From an uncultured Gammaproteobacteria bacterium (GTDB taxonomy: Bacteria > Pseudomonadota > Gammaproteobacteria > Eutrophobiales > Eutrophobiaceae), in assembly GCA_951812995.1 (NCBI GenBank), contig CATOTD010000003.1:267288-331287 (forward strand): 64,000 nucleotides of DNA. Direction: 5' to 3'. Shown here one piece after another: positions 48,837 through 58,510 of the stretch. Numbering within the stretch: position 1 is the stretch's first letter; every line of letters begins with the position of its first letter. The position numbers and the translations under genes are program-made. Under the pieces are notes generated by a model. That model ran no database searches and was not told where the DNA came from. It saw nothing but the letters and a program-made list of their open reading frames with translations.

Positions 48837-49054
48837 TATCCCGTATCAAATAGTGCATTAACATATCGGCAAGGCTCTTTTTTCAATATCTATGTCTGGT
48901 CCGAACCGGGACAGAAATAACATCAAGCATACCTTCGCATCAGATTATTAGCGTCTAATATTGTGTTATTGTCGCTAGCGGATAAGGTTGACTATTTCAA
49001 TACTGCAAGGCCAGGGGCATCTGGTGCTCAACGGATGGTAAGGGGTTGCTGGTG
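48837..49054. other. Spacer between dxs and the IS481 fragment
   Basis: These 218 bases hold no recognised gene. The last 40 or so bases before 49055 are probably the end of the IS481 element, but I could not identify its inverted repeat because the partner end is lost. Confidence 0.35.
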
Positions 49055-49551
49055 CTAGTTGTGATCTGGGAATAGGTTGTTCATGGAAATGGCTATCCGA
49101 GAGATGGGTGGTTGATTTTCTATACTAGCGTGAGGTCGATGCCAGTTGTAGTCATGAATCCACGGTAGTAGTGCTTTGGCCCTAAGATGAGAAGTTTGAT
49201 AACGCATCGCATAGGCCACTCTCTGAGCATTGTTTGTATGCATCGCTCGGCCTTGCCGTTGGTTCTTGGTGTGTAAGGCCGAGTAAACAGGTGGGCGATA
49301 CCCATGGCCTTGAGTACGATGCTGAAGAACTTTGCTCAATACCCCGAGCCATAGTCGGTCATCACCTGCTCAATCTGTATGCCCATTGATTCATAGTAGG
49401 CTTTCACGCTCTTGAAGAACGCGGTCACACGCTCTTTGCGTTCATCGGGCAGAATCTCAGCGTAACTGAGTCGGGAATGAGCATCGATGCAGATGTGTAT
49501 GTACTCCCAGCCAGCCCCTGCAAACGGCTTACCTTTGCAAACGGTAGTGTC
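49055..49551 (-). mobile_element. IS481-family transposase, C-terminal half, frame-broken
   Basis: Minus-strand frames give, in order, GWEYIHICIDAHSRLSYAEILPDERKE with VMTDYGSGY (integrase catalytic Asp pair), then AHLFTRPYTPRTNGKAERCIQTMLREW, then YAMRYQTSHLRAKALLPWIHDYNWHRPHASI and the end at 49055. A TAG stop after GSGY and shifts near 49230 break it. The 5' part is missing: an IS256 lineage B element begins at 49552, inside the codons for KIIDTT. Confidence 0.85.
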
Positions 49552-50911
49552 AATAATCTTTCGCACTTTCTGATTTGGCTTTCCCTTAAATCTGGTTGTT
49601 ACGCTACCTGAAAATCCTTTTCTTTATCCATCTCTTGGAGCAAATCCATGTTCAGATATGTCCGCGTTCCCCACTAGCTCCCCGCGATGTGTCTAAGCCT
49701 TGCCGCACAAAGCATCAACGCCGAGTTGCCATCCGGGAATGCACACACTACTCGTGTTCGCCGCCTGATTTCTCGAATGATCCTCTCCAAAGGATTGTTA
49801 GTCCGAATGCGAATCCAGTGCTCTGCCGGGAACCGATAATACGTCAGGGTCTCTTCCATGCACTACCCAGCCAATCCGCTACACTCGATAACTTCATGTC
49901 CCTGAGTTTCTTCTCGACCTCCGTGGCCTTATGCCTGGCAGATTCCATATCTTCAGATGCATGGACAGCCTGCAACATGCGAGAGACTTCTTTGACACGA
50001 CCACGAGGCATAGGACTGAAGACGTTGCGGTAGCAGTGCACAATACAACGCTGCCAGCCAGCTTAGGGGTAGAAGTCACCGATAGACTCCTTGCGCCCAA
50101 GACAGGCATCACTGAGCACCAACCTGATGCCCTTGAGACCGCGTGCCTGCAAATGACGCAGGGATCCTGACCATCCCACCTTATCCTCCTTAGTACCTTC
50201 AACAATCCCTAGAATGCGGTGGTAGCCATCGTCCCTAACACCTATGGCGACTAGAACAGAAACGTTCTTCACTGCACCGCCCCAACTGCGTTTGAGCACA
50301 ACACCGTCCAGGTATACATAAGGGAAATCACTCCCTATGGGGCGATTACGCCACTCTTCAATCTGCCCATAGATACGCTGGTTGAGCTTTGAAATAGTCC
50401 CTAAGCTGACACGGGTACCCCACAATGCTGCGGTAATGTCTTCTACACGTTGTACTGAAACACCTGCCAGATACATCTCAATCAGTGCCTCTTCGACAGA
50501 CGCTACACGGTGTCGATAGCGCTCTATGATCGCCATCTCAAAGGTCTGCTTGCGTAGCTTCGGCATCTTTAACTCAAGCTCTCCGGCCCTTGTGTGGCAC
50601 TTCCTGGTGTAGCTACCAGACCGGTCGTCTTTGCGCGTCTCAGTGCGTTCGTATCGATCAGCACCCACCAGCGCATCAGCCTCAGCGTCCAGAATCTGGT
50701 TAAGGGTGTCTTCCACAGTCTTCAGTACCACTTTGTTGAGATGGCCCTGCAGTTCCTGTTCATCAATAGGGACTACGTTGTTCAAGTGCTTGCTTGTATC
50801 ATCGCTCATGGCGACTCTTCTCCTGGTCAAATAAATGGTTATGTCACTTTTTATTTAACCAGATAAAGGGGAGCCGCCTCTTCAAATTTGCGAAAGATAA
50901 TTTAGGTTATC
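49552..50911 (-). mobile_element. Full-length IS256-family element, lineage B, with dead transposase
   Basis: The transposase runs from 50809 (MSDDTSKHLNN) down to about 49604. The N-terminal two thirds are intact (RYRHRVASVEEALIEMYLAGVS, YVYLDGVVLKRSWGG, LVLSDACLG). A TAA at 50063-50065 replaces the Gln after GDFYP. Beyond it the frame resumes (RCIVHCYRNVFSPMPR), shifts near 49859, continues in another frame (RIRTNNPLERIIREIRRRTRVV) and meets a TAG after RHIAGS. Three lesions make it inactive. Tips share ATnATCTTTCGCA. It is inserted between an IS481 fragment and a lineage C fragment. Confidence 0.9.
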
Positions 50912-51430
50912 ATACCGTCTACCCGCAAACCCGCATCTAGCGATGCATTGTGCATAGGATCAGGCACGCGATGCAGTATGTTACCTGGAAGGACTACAAG
51001 GCGGTTGTAGTCGACTTGTAGCAAATCTACCAGTCAGCTACGGAGGCGGAAGCACTGTTGGTGCTTGATGTCTTTGGTGACGAATGGGATGCCAAATACC
51101 CTAAGACCAGCCGTTCCTGGCAGAGTCATTGGCAGAACCTCAACACCCTGTTTGATTACCCGCAGGACTTGCGCAAGGCAATCTATACCACCAACGCCAT
51201 TGCATCGCTCAACAGCGTCATCAGGAAAGCCATCAAAAAACGTAAGTTGTTCCCAACCGATGACGCTACCAGAAAGGTGAGCTATCTGGCCATTCAAGAT
51301 GCATCAAAGCAGTGGACTATGTCGATTAAATATTGGAAACCAGCGATGAATCGCTTTATGATCGAATTCGAAGACCGACTAAAGGACTTCGTTTAAGCAA
51401 CGGCAGTTACACAGAATTCGGGAAAGGCTC
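50912..51430 (+). mobile_element. IS256-family element, lineage C: second copy of the 3' fragment
   Basis: Bases 50912-51414 match 19422-19924 without gaps, with three substitutions I could find in 503 bases. Both in-frame TAG codons of the first copy are present at the same places. The right tip (CAGTTACACAGAATTCGGG) seems better preserved here. The left edge is cut exactly by the lineage B element. Direct orientation relative to the first copy. Confidence 0.9.
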
Positions 51431-51644
51431 TCAACGTAATCAAAAACATATTGGCACCAGGATGTAAGCAAGATTTACATTGTCCTTATACGCCTTGACA
51501 CATCATCCAATATTGTATTTTTTCCAGGCATTACCGTTAACGCCATGTGCGCGGCTGATAATGCGCCAGATGATGCACCAGGCACCCAGAATCTTCTGTC
51601 CGCAGATTTTCCAGCGTAACTAATAAATAGGTTTCGTATCTGGT
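51431..51644. other. Spacer before cmoA; possible remnant of a minus-strand gene
   Basis: A minus-strand frame (51475-51684) reads SADRRFWVPGASSGALSAA and onward to a stop at 51475. Its composition looks protein-like, perhaps the tail of an oxidoreductase, but I cannot assign a family and it overlaps the cmoA start. It may be a gene end cut off by the IS elements, or chance. Confidence 0.3.
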
Positions 51645-52373
51645 ATGCGTAAAAAAGACACCCTGTATCGGTCGTCAGATGCACCCGTCAAACCGTTTGA
51701 ATTTAATCAACGTGTGGCCGCGGTTTTTCCAGATATGATTGAAAGATCGGTGCCGGGCTATCCACTCACCATAGCCATGCTCAGTGTTATAGCCAATGAA
51801 TACGCACAAGACAATTCAAACATTTATGATCTTGGGTGTTCATTGGGTGCTGCAAGTCTGGCAATACAGCAAGGCTTGAAGGATAAAGTTTGCAATATTA
51901 TTGCGATTGATAATTCAGAGGCAATGATCAATACCTGTATTGATAATATGCCGCAGCACAGACAACAAAACAAGATTAGCTTTGTGCTGGACGATTTGCG
52001 GCAAACAGAAATAATCAATGCCTCGCTTGTAGTGATGAACTTTACCTTGCAATTTATTCCTTTGGTAGAACGCCAGATGCTGATAAATAAAATATTTCAA
52101 GGCATGTTGCGAGGGGGTGTTTTTATATTATCTGAAAAAATAACGTTTGATGATGCCGTAGAAAATAACACAATGGATCAATTACACCAGCACATGAAGG
52201 CAATGAATGGTTATGAGCAACTTGAGATCGCCAACAAACGCCAGGCACTGGATAAGGTGTTGGTACCGGAATCTATCTGGCTACATCAGCAACGCCTACA
52301 TAATGCGGGTTTTGCACAATCGTTTATCTGGTTGCAATGTTTTAATTTTGTTTCTCTCATCGCAACCAAGTAA
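51645..52373 (+). CDS. cmoA: Carboxy-S-adenosylmethionine synthase CmoA
   Basis: CmoA converts SAM and prephenate to carboxy-SAM, used to make 5-oxyacetyluridine at the wobble position of tRNAs. The 242 residues show the methyltransferase-fold motif IYDLGCSLGAASLA, IIAIDNSEAMI, MNFTLQFIP and LQCFNFVSLIA, as in E. coli CmoA. cmoB starts right after the stop codon, so both are translated from one mRNA. Confidence 0.97.
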   Translation: MRKKDTLYRSSDAPVKPFEFNQRVAAVFPDMIERSVPGYPLTIAMLSVIANEYAQDNSNIYDLGCSLGAASLAIQQGLKDKVCNIIAIDNSEAMINTCIDNMPQHRQQNKISFVLDDLRQTEIINASLVVMNFTLQFIPLVERQMLINKIFQGMLRGGVFILSEKITFDDAVENNTMDQLHQHMKAMNGYEQLEIANKRQALDKVLVPESIWLHQQRLHNAGFAQSFIWLQCFNFVSLIATK

Positions 52374-53354
52374 ATGGGTAGCCGCGTAATACAATACCAG
52401 AAATTGTTTGATGTACTCGCCGCTACTTCCATGGCTAGTTGGTCAGCAACGTTGGAGTCGCAGCTTGCCGAGTATTCCAACAACCTGAAACATGGGGATT
52501 ATGCCAAGTGGCTGGCGGCCATCGATCATTTGCCACAAATAACACCGTCGAAAGTCGTCCTTGATGCGGATTGCATCATAGTTGGTGAACGTGCGGATTG
52601 TACAGATGATAATACATCTGCTTTGGAACAGGCGTTAAAAGTATTGATGCCATGGCGCAAAGGGCCTTTTAATCTGTTCGGAATATTCATCGATACAGAA
52701 TGGCGTTCAAATTTGAAATGGACGCGATTGATCAAACATATCAAACCGTTGCATAATCGATTGGTATTGGATATTGGCTGCGGTAATGGCTATTACGGTT
52801 GGCGCATGTTGGGAAATAATGCCCGCCATGTTGTCGGCGTTGATCCAGCGTTATTATTTTATATGCAGTTTCTGGCCATCAAGAAATATATTCCTGCTGC
52901 AAATATTGATTTTTTACCGTTTGGCATACAAAAATTAGCCGATTTTTATTTAAACTTTGATACAGTTTTTTCAATGGGTGTTATTTATCATCGGCGAGAT
53001 CCAGTTGCGCACTTGAGGCAATTAAAAAATACTATAAAAACAGGGGGTGAATTAGTACTGGAGACGCTGATTATAGAAGGCGAGGAAGTGCTGATCCCCG
53101 ATAATCGTTATGCGAAAATGAATAATGTCTGGTCTATTCCAAACCCAGACCGATTGATTAAATGGGCAGAAACAGCAGGCTTTCAAAACATACGCATCAT
53201 TGATATTACGAAAACAACCAGCGATGAACAGCGTAGAACAGACTGGATGAAATTTGAATCATTAAGTGATTTTCTGGACAAACAAGATAAGACTAAAACA
53301 ATTGAAGGGTATCTGGCACCAACCCGAGCTATACTACTTGCAGACAAACCTTGA
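52374..53354 (+). CDS. cmoB: tRNA U34 carboxymethyltransferase CmoB
   Basis: CmoB moves the carboxymethyl group from carboxy-SAM to 5-hydroxyuridine-34 in tRNA. The 326 residues match E. coli CmoB (323). Visible motifs: FNLFGIFIDTEWRSNLKW, LDIGCGNGYYGWRMLG (SAM site), VGVDPALLFYMQF, FSMGVIYHRRDP and TSDEQRRTDWM near the end. Starts at the base after the cmoA TAA. Confidence 0.97.
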   Translation: MGSRVIQYQKLFDVLAATSMASWSATLESQLAEYSNNLKHGDYAKWLAAIDHLPQITPSKVVLDADCIIVGERADCTDDNTSALEQALKVLMPWRKGPFNLFGIFIDTEWRSNLKWTRLIKHIKPLHNRLVLDIGCGNGYYGWRMLGNNARHVVGVDPALLFYMQFLAIKKYIPAANIDFLPFGIQKLADFYLNFDTVFSMGVIYHRRDPVAHLRQLKNTIKTGGELVLETLIIEGEEVLIPDNRYAKMNNVWSIPNPDRLIKWAETAGFQNIRIIDITKTTSDEQRRTDWMKFESLSDFLDKQDKTKTIEGYLAPTRAILLADKP

Positions 53355-53381
53355 ATTAAATCAACCTGTAACCTATTAAAA

Positions 53382-54503
53382 ATGAAAAAAATACTTATTC
53401 TATTTATTACATTGACATTGCTTGCTTTTAATTATTCCGCAACTGCAAATGAATCCATTACATCGAAAAAACATGCTTTCATCATAGAGACGGTCGTCAC
53501 GGGACTGAAAAATCCTTGGGCTATCGATTTCTTGCCCGATGGTCGCATATTGGTAACAGAACGCCGCGGGCGATTGCGTATCGTCGAAGATGGCAAACTA
53601 TCAGACCCCATCAAAGGGTTGCCAAAAATTATAGCCGAAAATCAAGGTGGCTTGCTTGATATAGCCGTTGATCGTGATTTTTCAAATAACCAGACCCTTT
53701 ATTTCGCTTATTCAGGGGGCAATAAGACTGGCGTTGGTACTGAGGTGGTGAGTGCAAAATTGCTTGGATCGACGTTAGTCGAATTAAAACTCCTTTTCAA
53801 AGCCTTGCCTAAATCACGGGGTGGCCGCCATTTTGGTTGCCGGTTATTAATTACAAAACAGGACGAATTATTTATCACCTTGGGTGATCGTGGCGACAAA
53901 GAACGTGCCCAAGATATTAATGATCATGCCGGTTCACTTATTCGCATTAACAAAGATGGCTCCATACCGAAAGACAATCCCTTCGTCGGTAACGCCACTG
54001 CAAAAACAGAGATATATACTTATGGCAACCGCAATATACAAGGTATAGCGATGCATCCTGAGACAGGTGATATATGGACTATTGAACACGGTCCACAAGG
54101 TGGTGATGAGTTAAATCTGATGAAACCTGGCGTTAATTATGGTTGGCCGATTATTACCTATGGCGTTAATTATGGCATTGGTACAAAAATTGGAGAGGGG
54201 ACACATAAAGTCGGCATGGCGCAACCCATACATTACTGGGTGCCTTCAATAGCGACATCTAGCCTACTATTTTATACAGGCGATCAGTTCCCTGCATGGA
54301 AAGGCAATGCCTTTGTAAGTTCGTTGGTGTTTGGTCAATTGGCCAGACTGGAAATCGAAGACAACAAAGTTATTGCCGAAGAAAGGTTTTTAAAAGGGCA
54401 ATTTGGGCGCATCCGGGAAATACAGCAAGGCTTAGATGGGTTGCTTTACTTTATAACGGATAGTAGCAAAGGGAAATTATATAAGATCATACCGACAAAA
54501 TAG
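53382..54503 (+). CDS. Secreted PQQ-dependent aldose sugar dehydrogenase (YliI/Asd-like)
   Basis: A 373-residue periplasmic protein with signal peptide (residues 1-22, ending SATANES). The rest is a six-bladed beta-propeller of the soluble glucose/sorbosone dehydrogenase family: NPWAIDFLPDGRILVTERRGRLR, QGGLLDIAVDRDF, GRHFGCRLLITKQDELFITLGDRGD, GNRNIQGIAMHPETGDIWTIEHGPQGGDELN and PGVNYGWP. These correspond to PQQ- and calcium-binding sites in E. coli YliI. Its physiological sugar is unknown. It follows cmoB by 27 bases. Confidence 0.92.
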   Translation: MKKILILFITLTLLAFNYSATANESITSKKHAFIIETVVTGLKNPWAIDFLPDGRILVTERRGRLRIVEDGKLSDPIKGLPKIIAENQGGLLDIAVDRDFSNNQTLYFAYSGGNKTGVGTEVVSAKLLGSTLVELKLLFKALPKSRGGRHFGCRLLITKQDELFITLGDRGDKERAQDINDHAGSLIRINKDGSIPKDNPFVGNATAKTEIYTYGNRNIQGIAMHPETGDIWTIEHGPQGGDELNLMKPGVNYGWPIITYGVNYGIGTKIGEGTHKVGMAQPIHYWVPSIATSSLLFYTGDQFPAWKGNAFVSSLVFGQLARLEIEDNKVIAEERFLKGQFGRIREIQQGLDGLLYFITDSSKGKLYKIIPTK

Positions 54504-54612
54504 CGGCCTTTTGTAAATGGCATGATCCTCCAAGTAGACGCTTGAGGATATTTTCAGGTTTTGTCTATCAGTTGTGAAGGCGTAACACTGCATGTTGCCA
54601 TGATATTTAAGG

Positions 54613-54689
54613 TGGCGTCCCCAACAAGATTCGAACTTGTAATCTGCCGCTTAGGAGGCGGCTGCGTTATCCTGTTACGCCATGGGGAC
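54613..54689 (-). tRNA. tRNA-Arg (anticodon CCU)
   Basis: On the minus strand a 77-base cloverleaf forms: acceptor GTCCCCA / TGGGGAC with encoded CCA, anticodon stem GCCGC / GCGGC around the loop CTCCTAA (anticodon CCT), and T arm ACAAG-TTCGAAT-CTTGT. It reads the AGG codon. It lies 11 bases downstream of argG on the same strand. Confidence 0.95.
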
Positions 54690-54700
54690 ACCGTTTTATA

Positions 54701-55915
54701 TTATTTACGTCCAGCTTGTATTTTAAGTCGCAGTGCGTTCAGTTTGATAAAGCCTTCGGCATCTTGCTGATTGTATGTTCCAGCATCATCTTCAAAGGTT
54801 GCAATAGACGTATCAAAGAGGCTGTCAGTAGCAGACTTTCTACCTGTCACAATAACATTGCCCTTAAAAAGTTTGAGTCGCACGGTACCATTAACATTTT
54901 TTTGTGTTTCATCAATCAACGTTTGCAATACGTTTCTTTCCGGACTCCACCAGTAGCCGTTATAGATAAGTGATGCATAGCGCGGCATTAAGTCGTCTTT
55001 CAGGTGCATGACTTCACGATCCAATGTTAATGATTCAATGGCACGATGTGCCTTGAGCAGTATAGTCCCGCCTGGTGTTTCATAACAGCCGCGTGATTTC
55101 ATGCCAACATAACGATTCTCAACAATATCATTACGACCGATACCATGTTTGCCACCGAGTTTATTCAGACTGGCAAGCAACTCAGTAGGCGATAACGAAT
55201 GTCCGTTTAATGCAACGGGATCGCCTTGTTTATATTCCAGTTCAATTGCATAAGGCGTATCTGGGGCCTGTTCCAAAGACACGGTCCAACGCCACATTGC
55301 GTCGTCTGGCGCACACCATGGGTCTTCAAGTTCTCCGCCCTCATAAGAAATATGCAACAAGTTAGCATCCATGGAATAAGGTGTAGCACCGCGCCGCTTA
55401 GCTTCAATAGGGATGCCTTTTTGTGTTGCATAGCGCAATAATTTTTCACGTGAATTCAACTCCCATTCACGCCAGGGAGCGATAATATGCACGTCTGGTT
55501 TTAAGGCATAAGCACCTAACTCAAATCGGATCTGATCGTTGCCTTTACCGGTTGCGCCATGCGCAATTGCATCAGCCCCGCTTGCGTTCGCGATCTCAAC
55601 CAAGCGTTTTGCAATTAAGGGTCTGGCAATAGATGTCCCTAATAAATACTCACCTTCATAAATAGTATTTGCGCGAAACATGGGAAAGATGAAATCTTTG
55701 ACATATTCTTCTGTTAGATCTTCAATGTAGCTCTCCTTGACACCCATCTGTTCCGCTTTGATTCGAGCAGGTTCAAGTTCCTCTCCCTGGCCAATATCTG
55801 CGGTGAACGTCACGACCTCACATTCATACGTGTCCTGTAACCAGGCAAGAATAACGGAGGTATCCAATCCGCCTGAATAGGCCAGAACGACTTTATTAAT
55901 ATTTTTAGTATTCAT
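54701..55915 (-). CDS. argG: Argininosuccinate synthase
   Basis: ArgG joins citrulline and aspartate with ATP, the penultimate step of arginine synthesis. The 404 residues show the PP-loop [12 protein letters not shown] at the start, [24 protein letters not shown] and [19 protein letters not shown]. It follows the alpha/beta hydrolase gene by 66 bases and is followed by tRNA-Arg(CCU), so the arginine link between the two may be coincidence or shared transcription. Confidence 0.97.
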   Translation of the reverse strand: MNTKNINKVVLAYSGGLDTSVILAWLQDTYECEVVTFTADIGQGEELEPARIKAEQMGVKESYIEDLTEEYVKDFIFPMFRANTIYEGEYLLGTSIARPLIAKRLVEIANASGADAIAHGATGKGNDQIRFELGAYALKPDVHIIAPWREWELNSREKLLRYATQKGIPIEAKRRGATPYSMDANLLHISYEGGELEDPWCAPDDAMWRWTVSLEQAPDTPYAIELEYKQGDPVALNGHSLSPTELLASLNKLGGKHGIGRNDIVENRYVGMKSRGCYETPGGTILLKAHRAIESLTLDREVMHLKDDLMPRYASLIYNGYWWSPERNVLQTLIDETQKNVNGTVRLKLFKGNVIVTGRKSATDSLFDTSIATFEDDAGTYNQQDAEGFIKLNALRLKIQAGRK

Positions 55916-55981
55916 TTATCTTTAATCAATCTTGAAAGGTTGTGCATTCTAGTGCTTAAGCGATAACGATCAATACAATAC

Positions 55982-56755
55982 TCAAACTGAATTGATGAAT
56001 TTTTTTATCACTTTTAAAAACGCATCGGGTTTTTCAACATGTGGCCAGTGCCCAGAACCTTCGATAGTGGTTATTTCTGCTACCGGAAAATATTGCAATA
56101 TCTCAGCATGCGGGTGCTTGCAAAGATAATCAGATTCTGCACCACCAATAAATAAGGCAGGTAAGGAATATGTGCGGTTTTTTATCATATCTGGAAATTG
56201 CCTTATCAAATCCAGATTAGCCATTATTCCCGCCAGATTTATCCGCCATTGGAATGCGTCTCCTGTACGGATCAGGTTTTGTAATAATAACTGCGTGATA
56301 CCAATATCATTGATGACTTTAGCCAATGCCGATGCCGCTTGTGCACGATTTTTTAATGATTGTAAATTTAATGAATGCATTGCATTGATCAGTGGTTTGA
56401 AATCGTGGTTATAGTTCACAGGCGCAATATCAACAACAACCAGGGCGGAAAATAATGCCGGATTCATCAATGCGGCGGTCATTGCTACTTTGCCGCCCAT
56501 ACTATGGCCAACAATAATAGTGTCGTTGCACTGTAATTGATCGACAATAGCGACAACATCGTCTGCCATTTCAAGATAGCTCATATCCTCTGCATGCGGT
56601 GATTGTCCATGGTTGCGCAGATCGGGGGTGATGACGCGATAGCTGGTGGCCAAAGTGCGGGCGATACCTTGCCAGTTACGTGCCGAGCCGAAAAGGCCAT
56701 GTAATATAATGATCGGACGACCCTGACCCAACACGGTATAGTTAAGATTCATCAT
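55982..56755 (-). CDS. ybfF: Alpha/beta hydrolase, YbfF-like esterase
   Basis: A 257-residue soluble alpha/beta hydrolase. HGLFGSARNWQGIA forms the oxyanion part, the nucleophile Ser is in VGHSMGGK (about residue 92), and the catalytic His is in GSGHWPHVEKP. These match E. coli YbfF, an esterase acting on short acyl-CoA and related esters; the true substrate is unclear. It starts 12 bases after lpd, so it belongs to the pyruvate dehydrogenase transcript. Confidence 0.88.
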   Translation of the reverse strand: MMNLNYTVLGQGRPIIILHGLFGSARNWQGIARTLATSYRVITPDLRNHGQSPHAEDMSYLEMADDVVAIVDQLQCNDTIIVGHSMGGKVAMTAALMNPALFSALVVVDIAPVNYNHDFKPLINAMHSLNLQSLKNRAQAASALAKVINDIGITQLLLQNLIRTGDAFQWRINLAGIMANLDLIRQFPDMIKNRTYSLPALFIGGAESDYLCKHPHAEILQYFPVAEITTIEGSGHWPHVEKPDAFLKVIKKFINSV

Positions 56756-56767
56756 AACAACCGGGTG

Positions 56768-58486
56768 TTATTTTTTAGGGATATAAAGATCTGTTATCGT
56801 GCCGCTCAATACTTCGGCCGCCATGGCGACAGTTTCTGATAAGGTTGGATGCGGGTGTATCGTTAAACCAATATCTTCAGCATCGGCACCCATCTCAATT
56901 GCCAGCGCACATTCGGCGATTAGATCGCCCGCGTTTGAGCCGACAATAGCCGCACCAAGAATACGATTTGTTGTTTTATCAAATAGTATTTTTGTTATGC
57001 CCTCATCACGACCAAGTGCCAATGATCGACCGCTGGCAGCCCAGGGAAAGGTGCCTTTCTCATATTCGATACCTTTTTCTTTGGCCTCGGTTTCGGATAA
57101 GCCTACCCAGGCAACTTCAGGGTCGGTATAGGCAACAGACGGTATCACCCTATTATCGAAGCCGACTTTATGTCCGGCTATTGTTTCAGCGGCTATCTTG
57201 CCTTCGTGTGTGGCCTTGTGCGCCAACATGGGTTGCCCAACGATATCGCCGATCGCAAATATATTAGCGACATTAGTGCGTTGTTGATCGTCAACGTGGA
57301 TAAACCCCTGTTCATCAACCTGTATGCCGGCCTTGTCTGCGTCAATCTTGTGACCATTCGGCTGCCGCCCCACCGCCACTAATATGGCATCAAAAGTATC
57401 TTTTTCAGGCGCATCCTTACCTTCAAAAAAAACGTCTAAATGTGTTTTGTGTGCTGTGACTGATGCTACGGCCGTTTTTAAGTAAATATTTTCATATAGC
57501 CCTTTAATTCTTTTTTGTAAAGGGCGCACAATATCTTTATCGCAACCTGCAATCAGGCTGTCCAACATCTCTACTATCGTAATCTTGCAACCGAGCGAGG
57601 CATAAACGGCAGCCATCTCCAGACCAATAATCCCACCGCCAATAACAAGCATACGTTGAGGTATAGTTTCCAGTAATAATGCATCGGTAGAATCCATGAT
57701 ACGCGGATCATCGGGTAAAAAAGGTAGCTTGGTAGCGTATGAACCGGCAGCAATGATTGCCGAATCAAAGGTGATGGTTTGAGTCTTGTCAGCATTATCT
57801 ACCACGATAGCATGCGGAGAAATAAATCTGCCATAGCCCGGCACGACCTCTATTTTGCGTTGTCTGGACATTGCCTTTAAGCCGGAAGTGAGTTTATTGA
57901 TAATAGACTCAGCCCACAGGCGTATCGGTTTTGCATCCGGCTTGCTAGCTGTTAGATGAATCCCGTGTTCCTTTAGTTCTTCTATTTCGGATACGACTTT
58001 ACCAACATGTAACAATGCCTTGGAAGGAATACAGCCGACATTCAAACAAACACCGCCCAATGCCGGATAGCGTTCAATCAAGATAGTTTTTTTGCCTAAA
58101 TCAGAAGCACGAAAGGCGGCTGTATAGCCGCCAGGACCCGCGCCGAGTACGACTACGTCAGCATGTAAATCACCGCTATCAGTAGTCTTTTTTTTATCTT
58201 GTATGACAACCGATTCTGGTGCTGTTTTATGGTCGACTTGTATTTCAGGAACATCCGTTTCCAATTTAAGAAGGTTTGTGCCTGGCGCTATTTTTTGTCC
58301 TACGGCAACTAAAATTTTATTGACAACACCCGACTCAGGAGCTGGTATTTCCATTGTTGCTTTGTCACTTTCCAATGTGAGCAGGGGTTGTTCTTTTTCT
58401 ATCGTCTCTCCAACTGCAACCAGTATTTCAATAATTTCAGCCGCGTCGCAATCACCCATATCGGGAAGTTTAATTTCTTTAATCAA
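56768..58486 (-). CDS. lpdA: Dihydrolipoamide dehydrogenase (E3) with N-terminal lipoyl domain
   Basis: E3 reoxidises the dihydrolipoyl group of E2 and passes electrons to NAD. Residues 1-80 form a lipoyl domain with the modified Lys in LLTLESDKATMEIPAP. After a linker the FAD domain begins VVLGAGPGGYTAA, the redox disulfide is GGVCLNVGCIPSKAL, and the C-terminal active base is in IHPHPTLSE. At 572 residues it has the extended form known from several beta- and gammaproteobacteria. Last enzyme gene of aceE-aceF-lpd. Confidence 0.97.
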   Translation of the reverse strand: MIKEIKLPDMGDCDAAEIIEILVAVGETIEKEQPLLTLESDKATMEIPAPESGVVNKILVAVGQKIAPGTNLLKLETDVPEIQVDHKTAPESVVIQDKKKTTDSGDLHADVVVLGAGPGGYTAAFRASDLGKKTILIERYPALGGVCLNVGCIPSKALLHVGKVVSEIEELKEHGIHLTASKPDAKPIRLWAESIINKLTSGLKAMSRQRKIEVVPGYGRFISPHAIVVDNADKTQTITFDSAIIAAGSYATKLPFLPDDPRIMDSTDALLLETIPQRMLVIGGGIIGLEMAAVYASLGCKITIVEMLDSLIAGCDKDIVRPLQKRIKGLYENIYLKTAVASVTAHKTHLDVFFEGKDAPEKDTFDAILVAVGRQPNGHKIDADKAGIQVDEQGFIHVDDQQRTNVANIFAIGDIVGQPMLAHKATHEGKIAAETIAGHKVGFDNRVIPSVAYTDPEVAWVGLSETEAKEKGIEYEKGTFPWAASGRSLALGRDEGITKILFDKTTNRILGAAIVGSNAGDLIAECALAIEMGADAEDIGLTIHPHPTLSETVAMAAEVLSGTITDLYIPKK

Positions 58487-58510
58487 CGTTTTAACTGTCC
58501 AGCATAAAGT

